Below are positions 8,346-17,119 of a DNA stretch of 64,000 nt, piece after piece. The stretch's first letter is position 1. Each line of letters opens with the position of its first letter. The DNA is from Candidatus Accumulibacter propinquus. GTDB lineage: Bacteria; Pseudomonadota; Gammaproteobacteria; Burkholderiales; Rhodocyclaceae. Location of the stretch: assembly GCA_016714935.1 (NCBI GenBank), contig JADKBU010000012.1, forward strand, positions 55,532 through 119,531, read 5' to 3'. The notes under the pieces are model-generated. The model searched no databases and was not told the DNA's origin. It worked only from the letters and a program-made list of their open reading frames with translations. A program made the position numbers and the translations under genes.

Positions 8346-8897
8346 TTACAGCGCCGGATACTTGGCGGGATCGGACATCTTTTCGAGAACCTTGCCCAGT
8401 TCGGCGATGGGTATCGATTCATCGTAGACCCCGGCGCTGACCTGGATGCCGGCGGCAAACGAAACGTCCGCCGCCAGGGCGTACGACACCTTGCGAGACA
8501 GTCGCCCGGCACCCGGCTTCTGCCACATGTACTCGACCCAGCCGCCACGGGCTTCGTTGCCGGCCTTGCACAAATCCTTGAAGATCGGCTTGCCGGTGTT
8601 GTCGGTAATCTGCATGATCGGCTTGCCGACCAGATCAGGCCGCATCGGATGCGCGATCATCCGGTCCTTGCGACAGTCATACACGAAGACGTAGCTGTCC
8701 TTCCATACCCACTTGCTGTCCCGCTGGTTGAAGTCGGCATACGACGACGCGCCCCGGTCGTGCAGCAACCTGGCCGCGGCGCGGACCTTGGTGATCGCCT
8801 CTTCTGCCGTTGCCACTTCCGCCTCTGCCGGCGCGGCGCGGACCGCTCCGCACGCCAGCAAGAGTCCCATCCAACCCAGCATTCTCAATAATTTCAT
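8346..8897 (-). CDS. Secreted single-Cache-domain protein
   Basis: A 183-aa exported protein. The signal peptide is MKLLRMLGWMGLLLACGAVRA, with cleavage around residues 20-22. The mature part is a Cache sensor fold: AITKVRAAARLLHDRG, then FVYDCRKDRMIAHPMRPDLVG, GGWVEYMWQKPG and the final strand AGIQVSAGVYDE. There is no transmembrane or output domain, so it resembles free periplasmic Cache proteins that bind small ligands. The ATG at 8897 has AGGAGAG upstream at 7-nt spacing; longer in-frame starts are less likely. The neighbouring gene is the acetate transporter satP, same strand, 92 nt upstream. The stop codon is immediately followed on the minus strand by a run of ten C. Confidence 0.8.
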   Translation of the reverse strand: MKLLRMLGWMGLLLACGAVRAAPAEAEVATAEEAITKVRAAARLLHDRGASSYADFNQRDSKWVWKDSYVFVYDCRKDRMIAHPMRPDLVGKPIMQITDNTGKPIFKDLCKAGNEARGGWVEYMWQKPGAGRLSRKVSYALAADVSFAAGIQVSAGVYDESIPIAELGKVLEKMSDPAKYPAL

Positions 8898-8989
8898 TAC
8901 ACTGCTCTCCTGTTGTCTCTGTTCAAAGGGATCGGGAGTGACCGCTGCAGTCACCGTTCCGTGGTGTTCGCCAGCAGCGGCAACCTCGC

Positions 8990-9553
8990 CTAACTGATCC
9001 AGGGCTTGCCGACCGGAAGGATATCCCGACCAAACAAATCGACGTAGATGATGTGCGCCATGATGTACCAGGCCATGGCTGCCGTTGCCATCAGCTCATA
9101 GCCAGCCACGACCGTCAGGTCGGGATAGCCGAAATGCGCCAGGTCGAGCAGAATGAAGCCGATCAGCAGCAGCGTGAACGTCAGCGCCAGCGCACTGCTT
9201 ACGCGCATGGCACCAATCCACAGGATTGCAGTGAACAGCGTCCAGGCTACCAGAAACCATCCGACGTCGGTCTTGCTGGAGGGGTAGAGGTTGTAGTGGT
9301 TACCGATCAACAGCAGTGCCAGAGCGATCCAGAAACAACCGTAGGCGGTAAACGCGCAATAGCCGAAGTTGTTTCCGGTCTTCATTTCCTGGAGTCCGGC
9401 GATCATCTGTGCCAGTCCTCCGAAGATCAGCCCCAGCCAGACCACCGGGCCCAGCCCCATCCAGCCGACGTTGTGAAACTGCAGCACCATTGTCGTCAAG
9501 CCAAATCCTGCCAGACCAACAACGGCCGGATTTCCCAGCTTCTGCTCTGCCAT
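8990..9553 (-). CDS. satP: Acetate/succinate transporter SatP (YaaH/GPR1/FUN34 family)
   Basis: A 187-aa inner-membrane protein with six hydrophobic segments. The N-terminal family signature is LGNPAVVGLAGFGLTTMVL, parallel to NPAPLGLMGFGMTT in E. coli SatP. It is followed by LIFGGLAQMIAGLQEMKTGN and FGYCAFTAYGCFWIALAL. The family carries monocarboxylates, mainly acetate, with protons. RBS-like AGGGGGT precedes the ATG by 5 nt. In a polyphosphate/glycogen-accumulating lifestyle, acetate uptake would be a central function; that physiological link is inference. Confidence 0.92.
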   Translation of the reverse strand: MAEQKLGNPAVVGLAGFGLTTMVLQFHNVGWMGLGPVVWLGLIFGGLAQMIAGLQEMKTGNNFGYCAFTAYGCFWIALALLLIGNHYNLYPSSKTDVGWFLVAWTLFTAILWIGAMRVSSALALTFTLLLIGFILLDLAHFGYPDLTVVAGYELMATAAMAWYIMAHIIYVDLFGRDILPVGKPWIS

Positions 9554-9831
9554 GCACTACCCCCTGTATGATAACGGCAAATTCGGCGGCAAGCACTCCC
9601 TGCCGCCCGATGGAATTGACCTTCCCGGGCTCTGCCGGAGCGAACCCATGCCGAAGGCGAGGCGGATTGTACAGGGCACCTTGCAAAACCGGCAAACCGG
9701 GGGCAGATGCGCGATTCCAGGCACTGCTGAAGGGAAAAGTCAATATCCTTGAGGTCTTCTTGCAGACACCGGGGCCGTGTGCCGGTCGGCCGATTGTTGG
9801 GCAGGCCTGGCCAGGCAGCGGCGCGCGGCGC

Positions 9832-11175
9832 TCAGCGTGAACGCGCGAGATCGAAGTCGGCGCTGTTGCGTTCGTCGATGAACAGGCTGGCCGGTTCGGC
9901 GGGCTGACCATTGCGGCAGGTGACCACTACATTGGCCAGTACCTGTTTCTTCTGCAGGACCTCGACGGCGCAGCGACCATAGACGCTCTCGATGGTCGCC
10001 AGCAGATTGCGCGAGTAGGGTGTGGCGAGAGCGCTGTCGAGGATCAGGTTGGCAATCAGCAATCCCTCGGGTTCCAGCACCCGCCGCGTCGCCAGCCAGA
10101 ATTCGCGAGTGACCAGATGGCCGGGGATCGAGGAGTGCGAGCCATAGACGTCCACGATCGCCGCGGCAAAGCGCTGTTCGCTGCGGATCACGAAACGGCG
10201 CGCGTCGTCGGCGATGAACTCGCCGCGCGCTGCTTCGCCAAGGAAATGTTTTTCGGCAATGCCGCGGACCGCCGGGTCAATGTCGACATAGGTGTAGTGA
10301 TTACTGGGCTCGCGGTGTGAAAGCGTGAAGCCGCCGGCACCGAGAACCAGGATCCGGCGCTCACGGAAACCCAGTTCATCGAGCAGCAGGCTGCGGATGT
10401 GTCGGATATAACGGGCGTAGAGCGGCGGCTCGGAGTCGTCAATCAACGAGGCGAAGGAACTGTTGTTCTTCAAGGCGCGCCCGTTGATCGCTCCCTCGTA
10501 TTGCACCGGCAACACCAGATAGCTGGCGTAGGCGGTTTCAATCTCGGGACGAAGCCAGGCATTGGCGACCCCGGTCAGACTGGCGACGGCCAGGCTGATC
10601 ACCACCGTCCGCCAGCCAGGTCCGCGCAGCAGCGTGTATCCGATGACCAGCAACAGGGCGCAGAGTGCGACGGCTGCCGAAACGCCGAGCCATTGCATGA
10701 CCAGCAGCGACAGCGACAGCGAACCGAGGAAGGAACCGAGGGTCGAGTAGTACAGCGCCTCGCCGCTGGCCTCGCCGGCGCGTTCGCGAAGCAGCAGGTT
10801 GGTCAGAATCGGCACGGTTTGCCCGAGCAACCAGGCGATCGGGCAGAGCACGCCGGCGACGAGGAGCAGGTACGCAAGTTCCGGCGGCCGCAGGGCCGTG
10901 AAGAGCAAATCAACGCCAATCCCTGCCAGTCCGATGCCGACGAGCAGCGCGGCGAGCAGGAAGTTCTTCGCCACCACCTCGATATACCCCTCGTCGATCT
11001 TCGCGCCGGCGTGGTAGCCCAGCGCCAGGGCGAGCAGAAAGAAGCCGATGGTTGGCGCGGTCACCACGATCGAACTGCCCAGGTGTGGAATGATCTGGCG
11101 CAGCGCGATGACCTCGGCGCCGAGCGAGCAGAACCCTTCAATGAAGACGATGGAAAAAAGCAAGAGGCGTGACAT
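9832..11175 (-). CDS. Membrane-fused aminopropyltransferase-like (spermidine synthase-like) protein
   Basis: A 447-aa protein with an N-terminal bundle of about seven to eight transmembrane helices (residues 1-205, beginning MSRLLLFSIVFIEGFCSLG). A C-terminal Rossmann-fold domain of the spermidine synthase type follows: ERRILVLGAGGFTLSH, then YTYVDIDPAVRGIAEKHFLG, FIADDARRFV and AAIVDVYGSH. The AdoMet-binding loop GAGGFTLS differs from the canonical GGGDGG, so true aminopropyl transfer is uncertain. The ATG at 11175 is chosen because it starts the first hydrophobic helix; the longer frame adds only a proline-rich leader. Confidence 0.8.
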   Translation of the reverse strand: MSRLLLFSIVFIEGFCSLGAEVIALRQIIPHLGSSIVVTAPTIGFFLLALALGYHAGAKIDEGYIEVVAKNFLLAALLVGIGLAGIGVDLLFTALRPPELAYLLLVAGVLCPIAWLLGQTVPILTNLLLRERAGEASGEALYYSTLGSFLGSLSLSLLVMQWLGVSAAVALCALLLVIGYTLLRGPGWRTVVISLAVASLTGVANAWLRPEIETAYASYLVLPVQYEGAINGRALKNNSSFASLIDDSEPPLYARYIRHIRSLLLDELGFRERRILVLGAGGFTLSHREPSNHYTYVDIDPAVRGIAEKHFLGEAARGEFIADDARRFVIRSEQRFAAAIVDVYGSHSSIPGHLVTREFWLATRRVLEPEGLLIANLILDSALATPYSRNLLATIESVYGRCAVEVLQKKQVLANVVVTCRNGQPAEPASLFIDERNSADFDLARSR

Positions 11176-11265
11176 GGGCAAGGGTGGGCGTGGCGCCGGC
11201 GGAGGTGAGCCGGCACTATAACCCAGCACGGTCCCGGTCCGGCGCTCACCCGGACGCCGCAGCGC

Positions 11266-12159
11266 TTAGTGGCGGGGCTGCTCCAGCCAGCCGCCCTGGC
11301 CACCTGCCGCGTCTTCGCTGAGGCCTCCCGGCAGGACTTCCGGTGGCAATTGCAGGCGGTGCAGCAAGGTTTCGCGGCTGATGTGCAACAGATTCTGGAC
11401 GGCGGTGAGGTCGTCCGGTATCGCCGGATCGGTCCAGCCACCGGTCGAATGGCGGGCCAGGTTTACGGCCAGCTTCACATTCTGCACTCTTTGCAGGTGG
11501 GCCTTGCCGTCGTCCATCAGGGTGGTCAGCAACTCCGGCAGGTGCCAGGCATGGCAGAGCGCCAACTGCAGGTCAGCCAGCGGAAAACCGAGGACCTCCT
11601 GTTGGGCACTGGCGCTGCGCAGCGTCCGGTCGGCCTGCAGCCGGCTGCGAATCTCGATGGCCAGATGCGGCGCGAAACACCACAGCAGGATCTCGGCGAT
11701 GTCGTTCAGCAGTGCCGCGAGAGCCACCTCCTCGACGTTCATGTCGTGTCGCGCAAACGCCCACTCATGCGCATAGTGCGAAGCCCGCTGGGTGCGCAGA
11801 ATCACCTGCACGACGCCAAGCAAGGCTTGCGGCTGACCACTGAGCATGGTTTCGAGCGTGCGCGGTTGGTCGAACTTGCGGAAAAACGGGTCGATGCCAA
11901 GCATCATGACCGCGCTGGCGATATTCGTGATGTCACTCTGCAGGCGGCGGTGGCTGGCTTCCTGGATGTAGGCCAGCACGCGAATGGCCAGCAGCGGATC
12001 CTGCAGCACGATATCGGTGATGTCGCGGCCGTTGACCCGGTCGATTTGCTGGCGGGCGTGGTCGAGGCGACGGGCAGTCTGGCGCAGAATCGGCATCTCC
12101 GCGCTGCTCAGGAATGTCACCCAGCCTGCGAGGTCTCTTGGCATTGGCTTGTCGCACAT
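11266..12159 (-). CDS. HDOD domain protein
   Basis: A 297-aa HDOD-domain protein. The N-terminal third has the HDOD layout: SSAEMPILRQTARRL, then DITDIVLQDPLLAIRVLAYI, ITNIASAVMMLGID, and NVEEVALAALLNDIAEILLW where an HD-superfamily metal site would lie. It is non-enzymatic as expected for HDOD, since the HD dyad is replaced by ND. HDOD proteins act in signalling and stress regulation in proteobacteria; no partner is evident here. The start is taken as the ATG at 12159, with AAGG 8 nt upstream; a TTG at 12174 is the alternative. Confidence 0.8.
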   Translation of the reverse strand: MCDKPMPRDLAGWVTFLSSAEMPILRQTARRLDHARQQIDRVNGRDITDIVLQDPLLAIRVLAYIQEASHRRLQSDITNIASAVMMLGIDPFFRKFDQPRTLETMLSGQPQALLGVVQVILRTQRASHYAHEWAFARHDMNVEEVALAALLNDIAEILLWCFAPHLAIEIRSRLQADRTLRSASAQQEVLGFPLADLQLALCHAWHLPELLTTLMDDGKAHLQRVQNVKLAVNLARHSTGGWTDPAIPDDLTAVQNLLHISRETLLHRLQLPPEVLPGGLSEDAAGGQGGWLEQPRH

Positions 12160-12461
12160 GGATGTCGCCTTCAAGAAGGGCGTCCGAAGAACGCGCCGGC
12201 CGGTACTTCCTGCCGTTGCACTGTGTCAAGCAAACGGGTATGGCGCTAAGAGAGCGCCCCGAATGGGCAAAGGTGTCCTGCCATGACCGCTCACCCTGCC
12301 GACCTCTCCGCGACTCTCATGACAATGGTAGCCGCAGCCTCCAAACCCTGCAAGCGCAGTTCGTCACGGTTGCCAGCATACTGGTCGAGCCTGGCGCCTT
12401 ATCAACGAGGGTATCGCCCGGGGTGATGCCCTCGCTCTGCCGGTTAACGACTGCCGGCAGA
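12160..12461. other. Intergenic region between the HDOD gene and the pseudouridine synthase
   Basis: About 300 nt without a convincing gene. It contains a minus-strand TTGACA (12229-12224) that could be a -35 for the HDOD gene, though no good -10 lies at 16-18 nt. It also contains the hairpin at 12437-12460 next to the synthase stop codon. Confidence 0.4.
12437..12460 (-). terminator. Hairpin directly after the pseudouridine synthase stop
   Basis: Perfect 7-bp inverted repeat CTGCCGG-N10-CCGGCAG starting 2 nt past the minus-strand stop codon. There is no U-tract, so it is at best an imperfect terminator or a 3'-end-stabilising hairpin. Confidence 0.3.
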
Positions 12462-13829
12462 TCAGAAGCGTTCTTCCTCGCGCAGGTAGCGCCATTGTCC
12501 GGCGGGCAGCTTGCCCAGCGATACGCTGCCGATGCGTACGCGCTTGATGTCGGTCGCGCGCAAGCCCACCTGCTCGCACATGCCCTGGATTTGCCGTTTG
12601 CGGCTTTCGTGCAGAACGAAGCGCAGTTGTTGCTCGCTGAGCCAGGAAACCTGGGCACGCTGCAATTTGACCTGGTCCAGCGACAAGCCATGCCGCAGAA
12701 GTTCCAGTCCATCCGGAATCAGCGTACCCTGAACGCGTACGTGATATTCCTTCTCCAGAGGCGAATCCTTGCCCGTCAGGCGGCGCGCGACGCTACCTTC
12801 CTGGGTGAACACCAGCATGCCGCCTTCATCGTCGCCGAGCCTGCCGGCAAGCGCCAGGCCGCGCAGATGGGTGGCTTTGAAGGCCAGTGGGGTCGTGTCT
12901 TCCGCCCAGCGGTTGGCGGAACGGATCAGCGTCATCGCGGTGTCGGCGGCGTCTTCCGCCGGCCCTGCGGCCGGGTCGCAGGGTTTGTTGAACAGGATGG
13001 TGACGCTGTCGGTGTGGTGCTTGCCCGCTACTTCCCTGATCTCGATTTTCGCCCGCGGGTTGACGCGTGCCCCCAGCCTGTTGACGATCACTCCGTCCAC
13101 GCTGACCCAGCCGTTTTCTATCCATTCGTCGGCTGCGCGTCGCGAGCACATCGCCAATTCACTCACCAGCTTCGACAACCGTGGCGACTCCTTGGGCAAG
13201 CCGCGCGGAGCACTGGCCGTCGTCAGCGGCGCGCTGGTCGATGTTGGCGATGCCGTTGCCGCTGGTACGGGCGCGGCCGGGGGCGTGTCCGGCAAGCGCG
13301 AGCGCAGCGGGACAGCCGGCGGCCCCTCGATATCGGCACGTCGCGGCGCTGGCGGGGCGGCGCGAACGCCGGTACTGCGGGCAATGCCGCGCGCCGGATA
13401 AGTCTTCAGACGCTTTTCAGGGCGCTCGCCTGGCGGCCGCTCGTCGGCAGTTCCGTTCTCCAGGCGGCGGCCCGGCGAGTCGGCAGCCGTGCGTGCGGTG
13501 GCGCGGTCGGCGGTCTCGCGCTGGCGTTCTCCAGGCGTTTTACTGAAGTTTGTGTTCTGGCCTGTCGGGGGCGCCTCGCCAGCCACTCTTTGAGACTGGC
13601 GCATTGTGCGTTCGCTGCTGCTCGGCACGCCGACTCTTGGCTTCGAGGTGCTTTCAGGTTTTCCGGTGGGCGAGGCCGGGGCGGCCCAACTCTCGTCGGC
13701 CCGCCGTGGAGTCCCGTGCCTGGCGGTCTGGGAGCCGCTGCGGAGTGGCTTGCGCGCGGGCGCCCTGGTGTCGCCGGGGCGCGTGGAGGGGGCAGGTTTC
13801 TTGGGCAGTTTCAGGGTCGAGCGGGGCAT
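12462..13829 (-). CDS. RluF-like 23S rRNA pseudouridine synthase with long disordered N-terminus and altered active site
   Basis: A 455-aa protein. Residues 1 to about 210 are low-complexity and rich in Pro, Arg, Ala, Ser and Thr. Residues about 213-265 are an S4 RNA-binding domain (RLSKLVSELAMCSRRAADEW, then GWVSVDGVIVNRLGARV). The rest is an RsuA/RluB/E/F-type catalytic domain, with SPLEKEYHVRVQG and ESRKRQIQGMCEQVGL. In this family the catalytic Asp sits in GRLD; here the motif is GRLGDDEGG (Gly332, Asp333), so the expected Asp is Gly with Asp one residue later. A shifted nucleophile, a loss of activity, or a family-specific variant are all possible. The true start could be an internal ATG within the disordered region. 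Confidence 0.8.
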   Translation of the reverse strand: MPRSTLKLPKKPAPSTRPGDTRAPARKPLRSGSQTARHGTPRRADESWAAPASPTGKPESTSKPRVGVPSSSERTMRQSQRVAGEAPPTGQNTNFSKTPGERQRETADRATARTAADSPGRRLENGTADERPPGERPEKRLKTYPARGIARSTGVRAAPPAPRRADIEGPPAVPLRSRLPDTPPAAPVPAATASPTSTSAPLTTASAPRGLPKESPRLSKLVSELAMCSRRAADEWIENGWVSVDGVIVNRLGARVNPRAKIEIREVAGKHHTDSVTILFNKPCDPAAGPAEDAADTAMTLIRSANRWAEDTTPLAFKATHLRGLALAGRLGDDEGGMLVFTQEGSVARRLTGKDSPLEKEYHVRVQGTLIPDGLELLRHGLSLDQVKLQRAQVSWLSEQQLRFVLHESRKRQIQGMCEQVGLRATDIKRVRIGSVSLGKLPAGQWRYLREEERF

Positions 13830-13878
13830 GGCGTGTTTTTCCCTTGCCGTGAAAGTCGGGTCAGCGACTCACGAATTG

Positions 13879-13905
13879 CCCCTCTCCACGGTCGTGGCAG
13901 AGGGG
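13879..13905. repeat. Strong GC-rich hairpin in the gap between lipoprotein and pseudouridine synthase genes
   Basis: Inverted repeat CCCCTCT-CCACG-GT-CGTGG-C-AGAGGGG, nearly perfect over 12 bp per arm, followed by a related GGGGTGAGAGGGGC. It sits between the stop of the minus-strand lipoprotein gene and the start of the synthase gene. No T-run follows on either side, so it may be a dispersed repeat or an mRNA-stability hairpin. Confidence 0.45.
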
Positions 13906-14065
13906 CTGGGGTGAGAGGGGCGATCACCAGTTGCGTGATCGGGAGTGTCTGGCGCAGTCGCGGGCGTTGCCGCGGATGCCTCTAGTTTACGCCAGAAAGC
14001 GCTGCTTTCCCGGTCGGAGTCGGCGCGTTGGGACGCTGGCGGACTCCGCCATGCCGGATTCGTCG

Positions 14066-14689
14066 TCAGCGCGGCGGCGGTGGCGGTGGCGCGCCGAACG
14101 GCGGTGGGGGTGGCGGCGGGGCGCCACGTGGCGGTGGAGGCACAAAGCCGGGCGCGACTGGCCTGGACACGTTGCCATCCCGCAAGGGGTAACCGGCGGG
14201 CAGCGGGACCTTGTGGCCGCGCGAGTACATGCACTGCAGGTAGTTCTGGTCGTAACGCCGCTGCAGGGTGTAACTCGATGCGTTGCCGGCAGCCACGCCG
14301 CTGGTGCTGCCAGCCAGAAGGCCAATGCCGGCACCGACGGCCGCGCCTCTTGATCCATCGACGGCCGCGCCGAGCGCTGCCCCGATCACCGTGCCGAGCG
14401 CAGCACTGGCGACACCGGCATCAACGGCGGCAGACTGCGGGGTTCTTGGCCCGATCGCCTGGCTGGCAAAATTTCTGCACATCGCGTCGTCGGCCCGGAA
14501 CTGTTCGAAGCGCTGCCCTGACCCGGGCAGGACCATCACGCTGGGGCCCTCCGGCGGCAACACGATGCAGGCGCTGAGGATGAGCGCCAACAGCGGCATC
14601 GAGCGACATATAGCCGAGGCGTCGGCGCTCACGGCCGGCGCTGCGCGGCGGCCGCAGTATGGCTGGTCTGCTTCCGGAAGCCTGTTCAT
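14066..14689 (-). CDS. Glycine-zipper lipoprotein with polyproline C-terminus
   Basis: A 207-aa predicted lipoprotein. A hydrophobic segment MPLLALILSAC ends in a lipobox-like LSAC (Cys at about residue 41). A glycine-zipper segment follows at about residues 90-135 (ALGTVIGAALGAAVDGSRGA, then GAGIGLLAGSTSGVAAG). It ends in a tail of PPPPRGAPPPPPPPFGAPPP type. The ATG at 14689 is chosen for its GAGG at 6-nt spacing; an internal ATG at 14599 would give a very short signal with no positive charge. Glycine-zipper lipoproteins often sit in the outer membrane; the function is unknown. Confidence 0.7.
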   Translation of the reverse strand: MNRLPEADQPYCGRRAAPAVSADASAICRSMPLLALILSACIVLPPEGPSVMVLPGSGQRFEQFRADDAMCRNFASQAIGPRTPQSAAVDAGVASAALGTVIGAALGAAVDGSRGAAVGAGIGLLAGSTSGVAAGNASSYTLQRRYDQNYLQCMYSRGHKVPLPAGYPLRDGNVSRPVAPGFVPPPPRGAPPPPPPPFGAPPPPPPR

Positions 14690-15121
14690 CGACGTCCTCA
14701 CGGTAATGATTATGTCCTGCTCGGTTGCTGTGAAAGCCACCTGATTGCGCTCTCGGCATGGATAGATAAATAACGCAGCAGACGTGGAAAGGCTGACGCG
14801 GGTGGCACGGATCCCTGGCGCAGGGCGGACTCTTGCCGGTCGGCGACTAACCGCTGTTGGCCAGTTGTTTCATCAGCCAAAGCACATGCTGTTGCCGCCC
14901 GCTGTTTCTGGTACGCTGTTGTACGCAAAGGGTAGTGGTTCCAAGGGCAGGCGAAGTTCCGGCGAGGTTGCCTTTCCTCGAAGTTCTGGCCCTGACCGCT
15001 GCCCGGGCGTCACGATGTTATTGCCGTAAACTTGAATGGAGGGGGCTGCCGGGCGGCCCCTTGTACTTGCCGGACGCGGTTCCCCTGCCGCTCCGGAAAT
15101 CGACCGGGAACTGACTGCCGC
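14690..15121. other. 432-bp divergent intergenic region
   Basis: It separates the minus-strand lipoprotein gene from the plus-strand FapA-like gene and should hold both promoters. It contains a short direct repeat of GTACGC near 14911-14926, but no clear -35/-10 pair, RNA gene or convincing small ORF. Confidence 0.4.
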
Positions 15122-17077
15122 ATGCCAAACTATCCGGAAAGCGCCGTCGGCAACCTTGCCGACCTTGAGGAGGGACAGGTCGCTCTGTCGCGATTTATCG
15201 TGCAGCGTGACACCGGTCTCTTTGTGAACCTTTCGCGCCTGGAGTCGGCCAGTGATCTGATCGATTTCGTCAATCGCGTGTTCGCGACAGATCTCTACTT
15301 CCGGGCTCTCGATTACCCGCGACTGATATCTCTGTGTTACGACGACGCGACCAGCCGGGGCCGGCCGGCCGGCGAAGAGTTCTTCCTGGCGGCCGACATC
15401 ACGGCCTTTCGGCCGGAACGTCAGGCACTCTACAAGGCGTTGCGCATCGAGGGGGGGGAGGCGGCTTATCTCTTCGAACCGCTGTATCGTGCATCGGATC
15501 CCGAGCAAACCCTGTCCGGCGGCGCCGAAATGGGCCATGCGGCGCCCGTACCCGGTCGGCAGAAGTCATCCGAGACACGCATTGAACTCGATATCGATGA
15601 ATTCATCGCCGCCGCCTGGACCAAGGGTGTGTGCTTCGGCATCGACCTCGCGGCGGTAGATGAAGGCATGCAACTCGACAAGCCGGAGTGGCGAGTGGTT
15701 GCCCGGAGCCGACCATACGTGCCGGGAAAGGATGCCGAAATCATCGAGCAGACTCCCGGCCTGCGTCGCAACAATGCGCCGCGTCGGCTGCTTGGCGATC
15801 GTGTCGATCTGCGCCAGTTCGAGACGCGTTATCCGCAGGTCGCGGGCGGCGTACGTCTGGTGAAGAAGACGCCGCGCACGCCTGGGGTGGATGGCTGCGC
15901 CATCACCGGCCAGCCGTTGCCGGCACCGCTGCCCAAGGATCTCGATCTGGAGTGCCTGGCCGGTCCCGGCACACGCGTCAGCCGAGAGGCGGACGGTGAA
16001 TACCTGGTGGTGTCTTCGTCCGGTTTTCTGAATATCGACCGGGATACCAACCAGTTCTCCGTAGTTGACAAGATCGTCAGTCATGAAGGCGTCAGCGTGC
16101 GCACTACCGGCGATCTCTGGTTAACCGGCGAAGTTTACGAACAGCACGGCGAGATCCAGGAGAAACGCATCGTTCAGTGCCGCAGCATCACCGCTTACGC
16201 GGATGTCTTCGGCAGGATCGTCTCGACTGGCGGTACCGTCTGTCTGAAACGGAATCTGGTGGGTGGCAGCGCCAGCAATGAGGACGGGGACATCATCATC
16301 CAGGGCACGGCTTCCGGTGCGACGCTGATTGCCCACCAGGGTTCGATCGATGTGAAGCGGGCCGACAATTGCGTGATCATCGGCCGTCGGGTGGTCGTCG
16401 GGCAGGCCAGGAACTGCGATATCGTTGCCGATGAGGTGAGCCTCGACATCTCCGAAGCCTGCGCAATGGCAGGCAAGACGATACGCGTGCGTATTGCCCG
16501 TGCGCGGCGCGAACTCGACAGCGTTCTCCTGGTGTTGGTGCCCGACCTGTCGAGTTACGAGGTACAGATTACCGCACTGCACAAGAAACGTGCAGCGCTG
16601 GAGAAATCGATTGCCGGCCACCGCGCCCGGATCGAGGCCTTGCGCGGCGAGAACGATGTTGCCAAGTACCTGCTGCTCGCCGGCAAACTGCGAAACCATG
16701 AACTGACCCTGAGTCCGGAACAGCAGGTGGGCTGGCGCAGGCTGGCGGCACTGGTCGCTCCTGTCGTGCGCACCCTGGTACAGCTCGGAGAAGTGGTCAA
16801 CGAACTGTTGGCTGAGTCGAATGCGCTGAGCGAGCAAGTCAAGGCGGTCATCGACGCCAGGGAGGAGTCGTGTAGCGGCGTGATGTGCGCCGTCGAGAAG
16901 GTTGAAGGCGAAACACGTGTCAGTGCCGTCATGGTGCGGCTTGCTGACTCCCCGCTGAGTGCCCTGCCGGGCAAGGACTTGAAGGTACGCTTGCGCCGCA
17001 CCGACGCGACGACCAAGCTGCTCTTTGCCGGTGTGGGTGGGCACTTCGAGTGGTCCTATCGCACGCCGCCGAAATAG
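15122..17077 (+). CDS. FapA/DUF342 family protein
   Basis: A 651-aa cytoplasmic protein. The central region (about residues 250-460) has the repetitive right-handed beta-helix pattern of the FapA (DUF342) domain. Examples are GEYLVVSSSGFLNIDRDTN, VSVRTTGDLWLTGEV, ITAYADVFGRIVSTGG, GDIIIQGTASGATLIAHQG and DIVADEVSLDISEAC. A helical, probably coiled-coil segment follows (about 480-600), then a C-terminal beta region. DUF342 proteins are widespread in proteobacteria and linked to flagellar, motility or cell-surface functions without a settled biochemistry. The N-terminal 180 residues match no family I recognise. The start is the first ATG giving a plausible N-terminus (MPNYPESAVG). Confidence 0.8.
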   Translation: MPNYPESAVGNLADLEEGQVALSRFIVQRDTGLFVNLSRLESASDLIDFVNRVFATDLYFRALDYPRLISLCYDDATSRGRPAGEEFFLAADITAFRPERQALYKALRIEGGEAAYLFEPLYRASDPEQTLSGGAEMGHAAPVPGRQKSSETRIELDIDEFIAAAWTKGVCFGIDLAAVDEGMQLDKPEWRVVARSRPYVPGKDAEIIEQTPGLRRNNAPRRLLGDRVDLRQFETRYPQVAGGVRLVKKTPRTPGVDGCAITGQPLPAPLPKDLDLECLAGPGTRVSREADGEYLVVSSSGFLNIDRDTNQFSVVDKIVSHEGVSVRTTGDLWLTGEVYEQHGEIQEKRIVQCRSITAYADVFGRIVSTGGTVCLKRNLVGGSASNEDGDIIIQGTASGATLIAHQGSIDVKRADNCVIIGRRVVVGQARNCDIVADEVSLDISEACAMAGKTIRVRIARARRELDSVLLVLVPDLSSYEVQITALHKKRAALEKSIAGHRARIEALRGENDVAKYLLLAGKLRNHELTLSPEQQVGWRRLAALVAPVVRTLVQLGEVVNELLAESNALSEQVKAVIDAREESCSGVMCAVEKVEGETRVSAVMVRLADSPLSALPGKDLKVRLRRTDATTKLLFAGVGGHFEWSYRTPPK

Positions 17078-17119
17078 CGGCGGCACAGGCACGGCCGGCG
17101 GAGGTGACGCCCGCCGCCC

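Noticed and set aside
12114..13985. A 623-codon plus-strand frame opposite the pseudouridine synthase
   Set aside because: Antisense to a gene with clear S4 and synthase motifs; the product has no recognisable domain.
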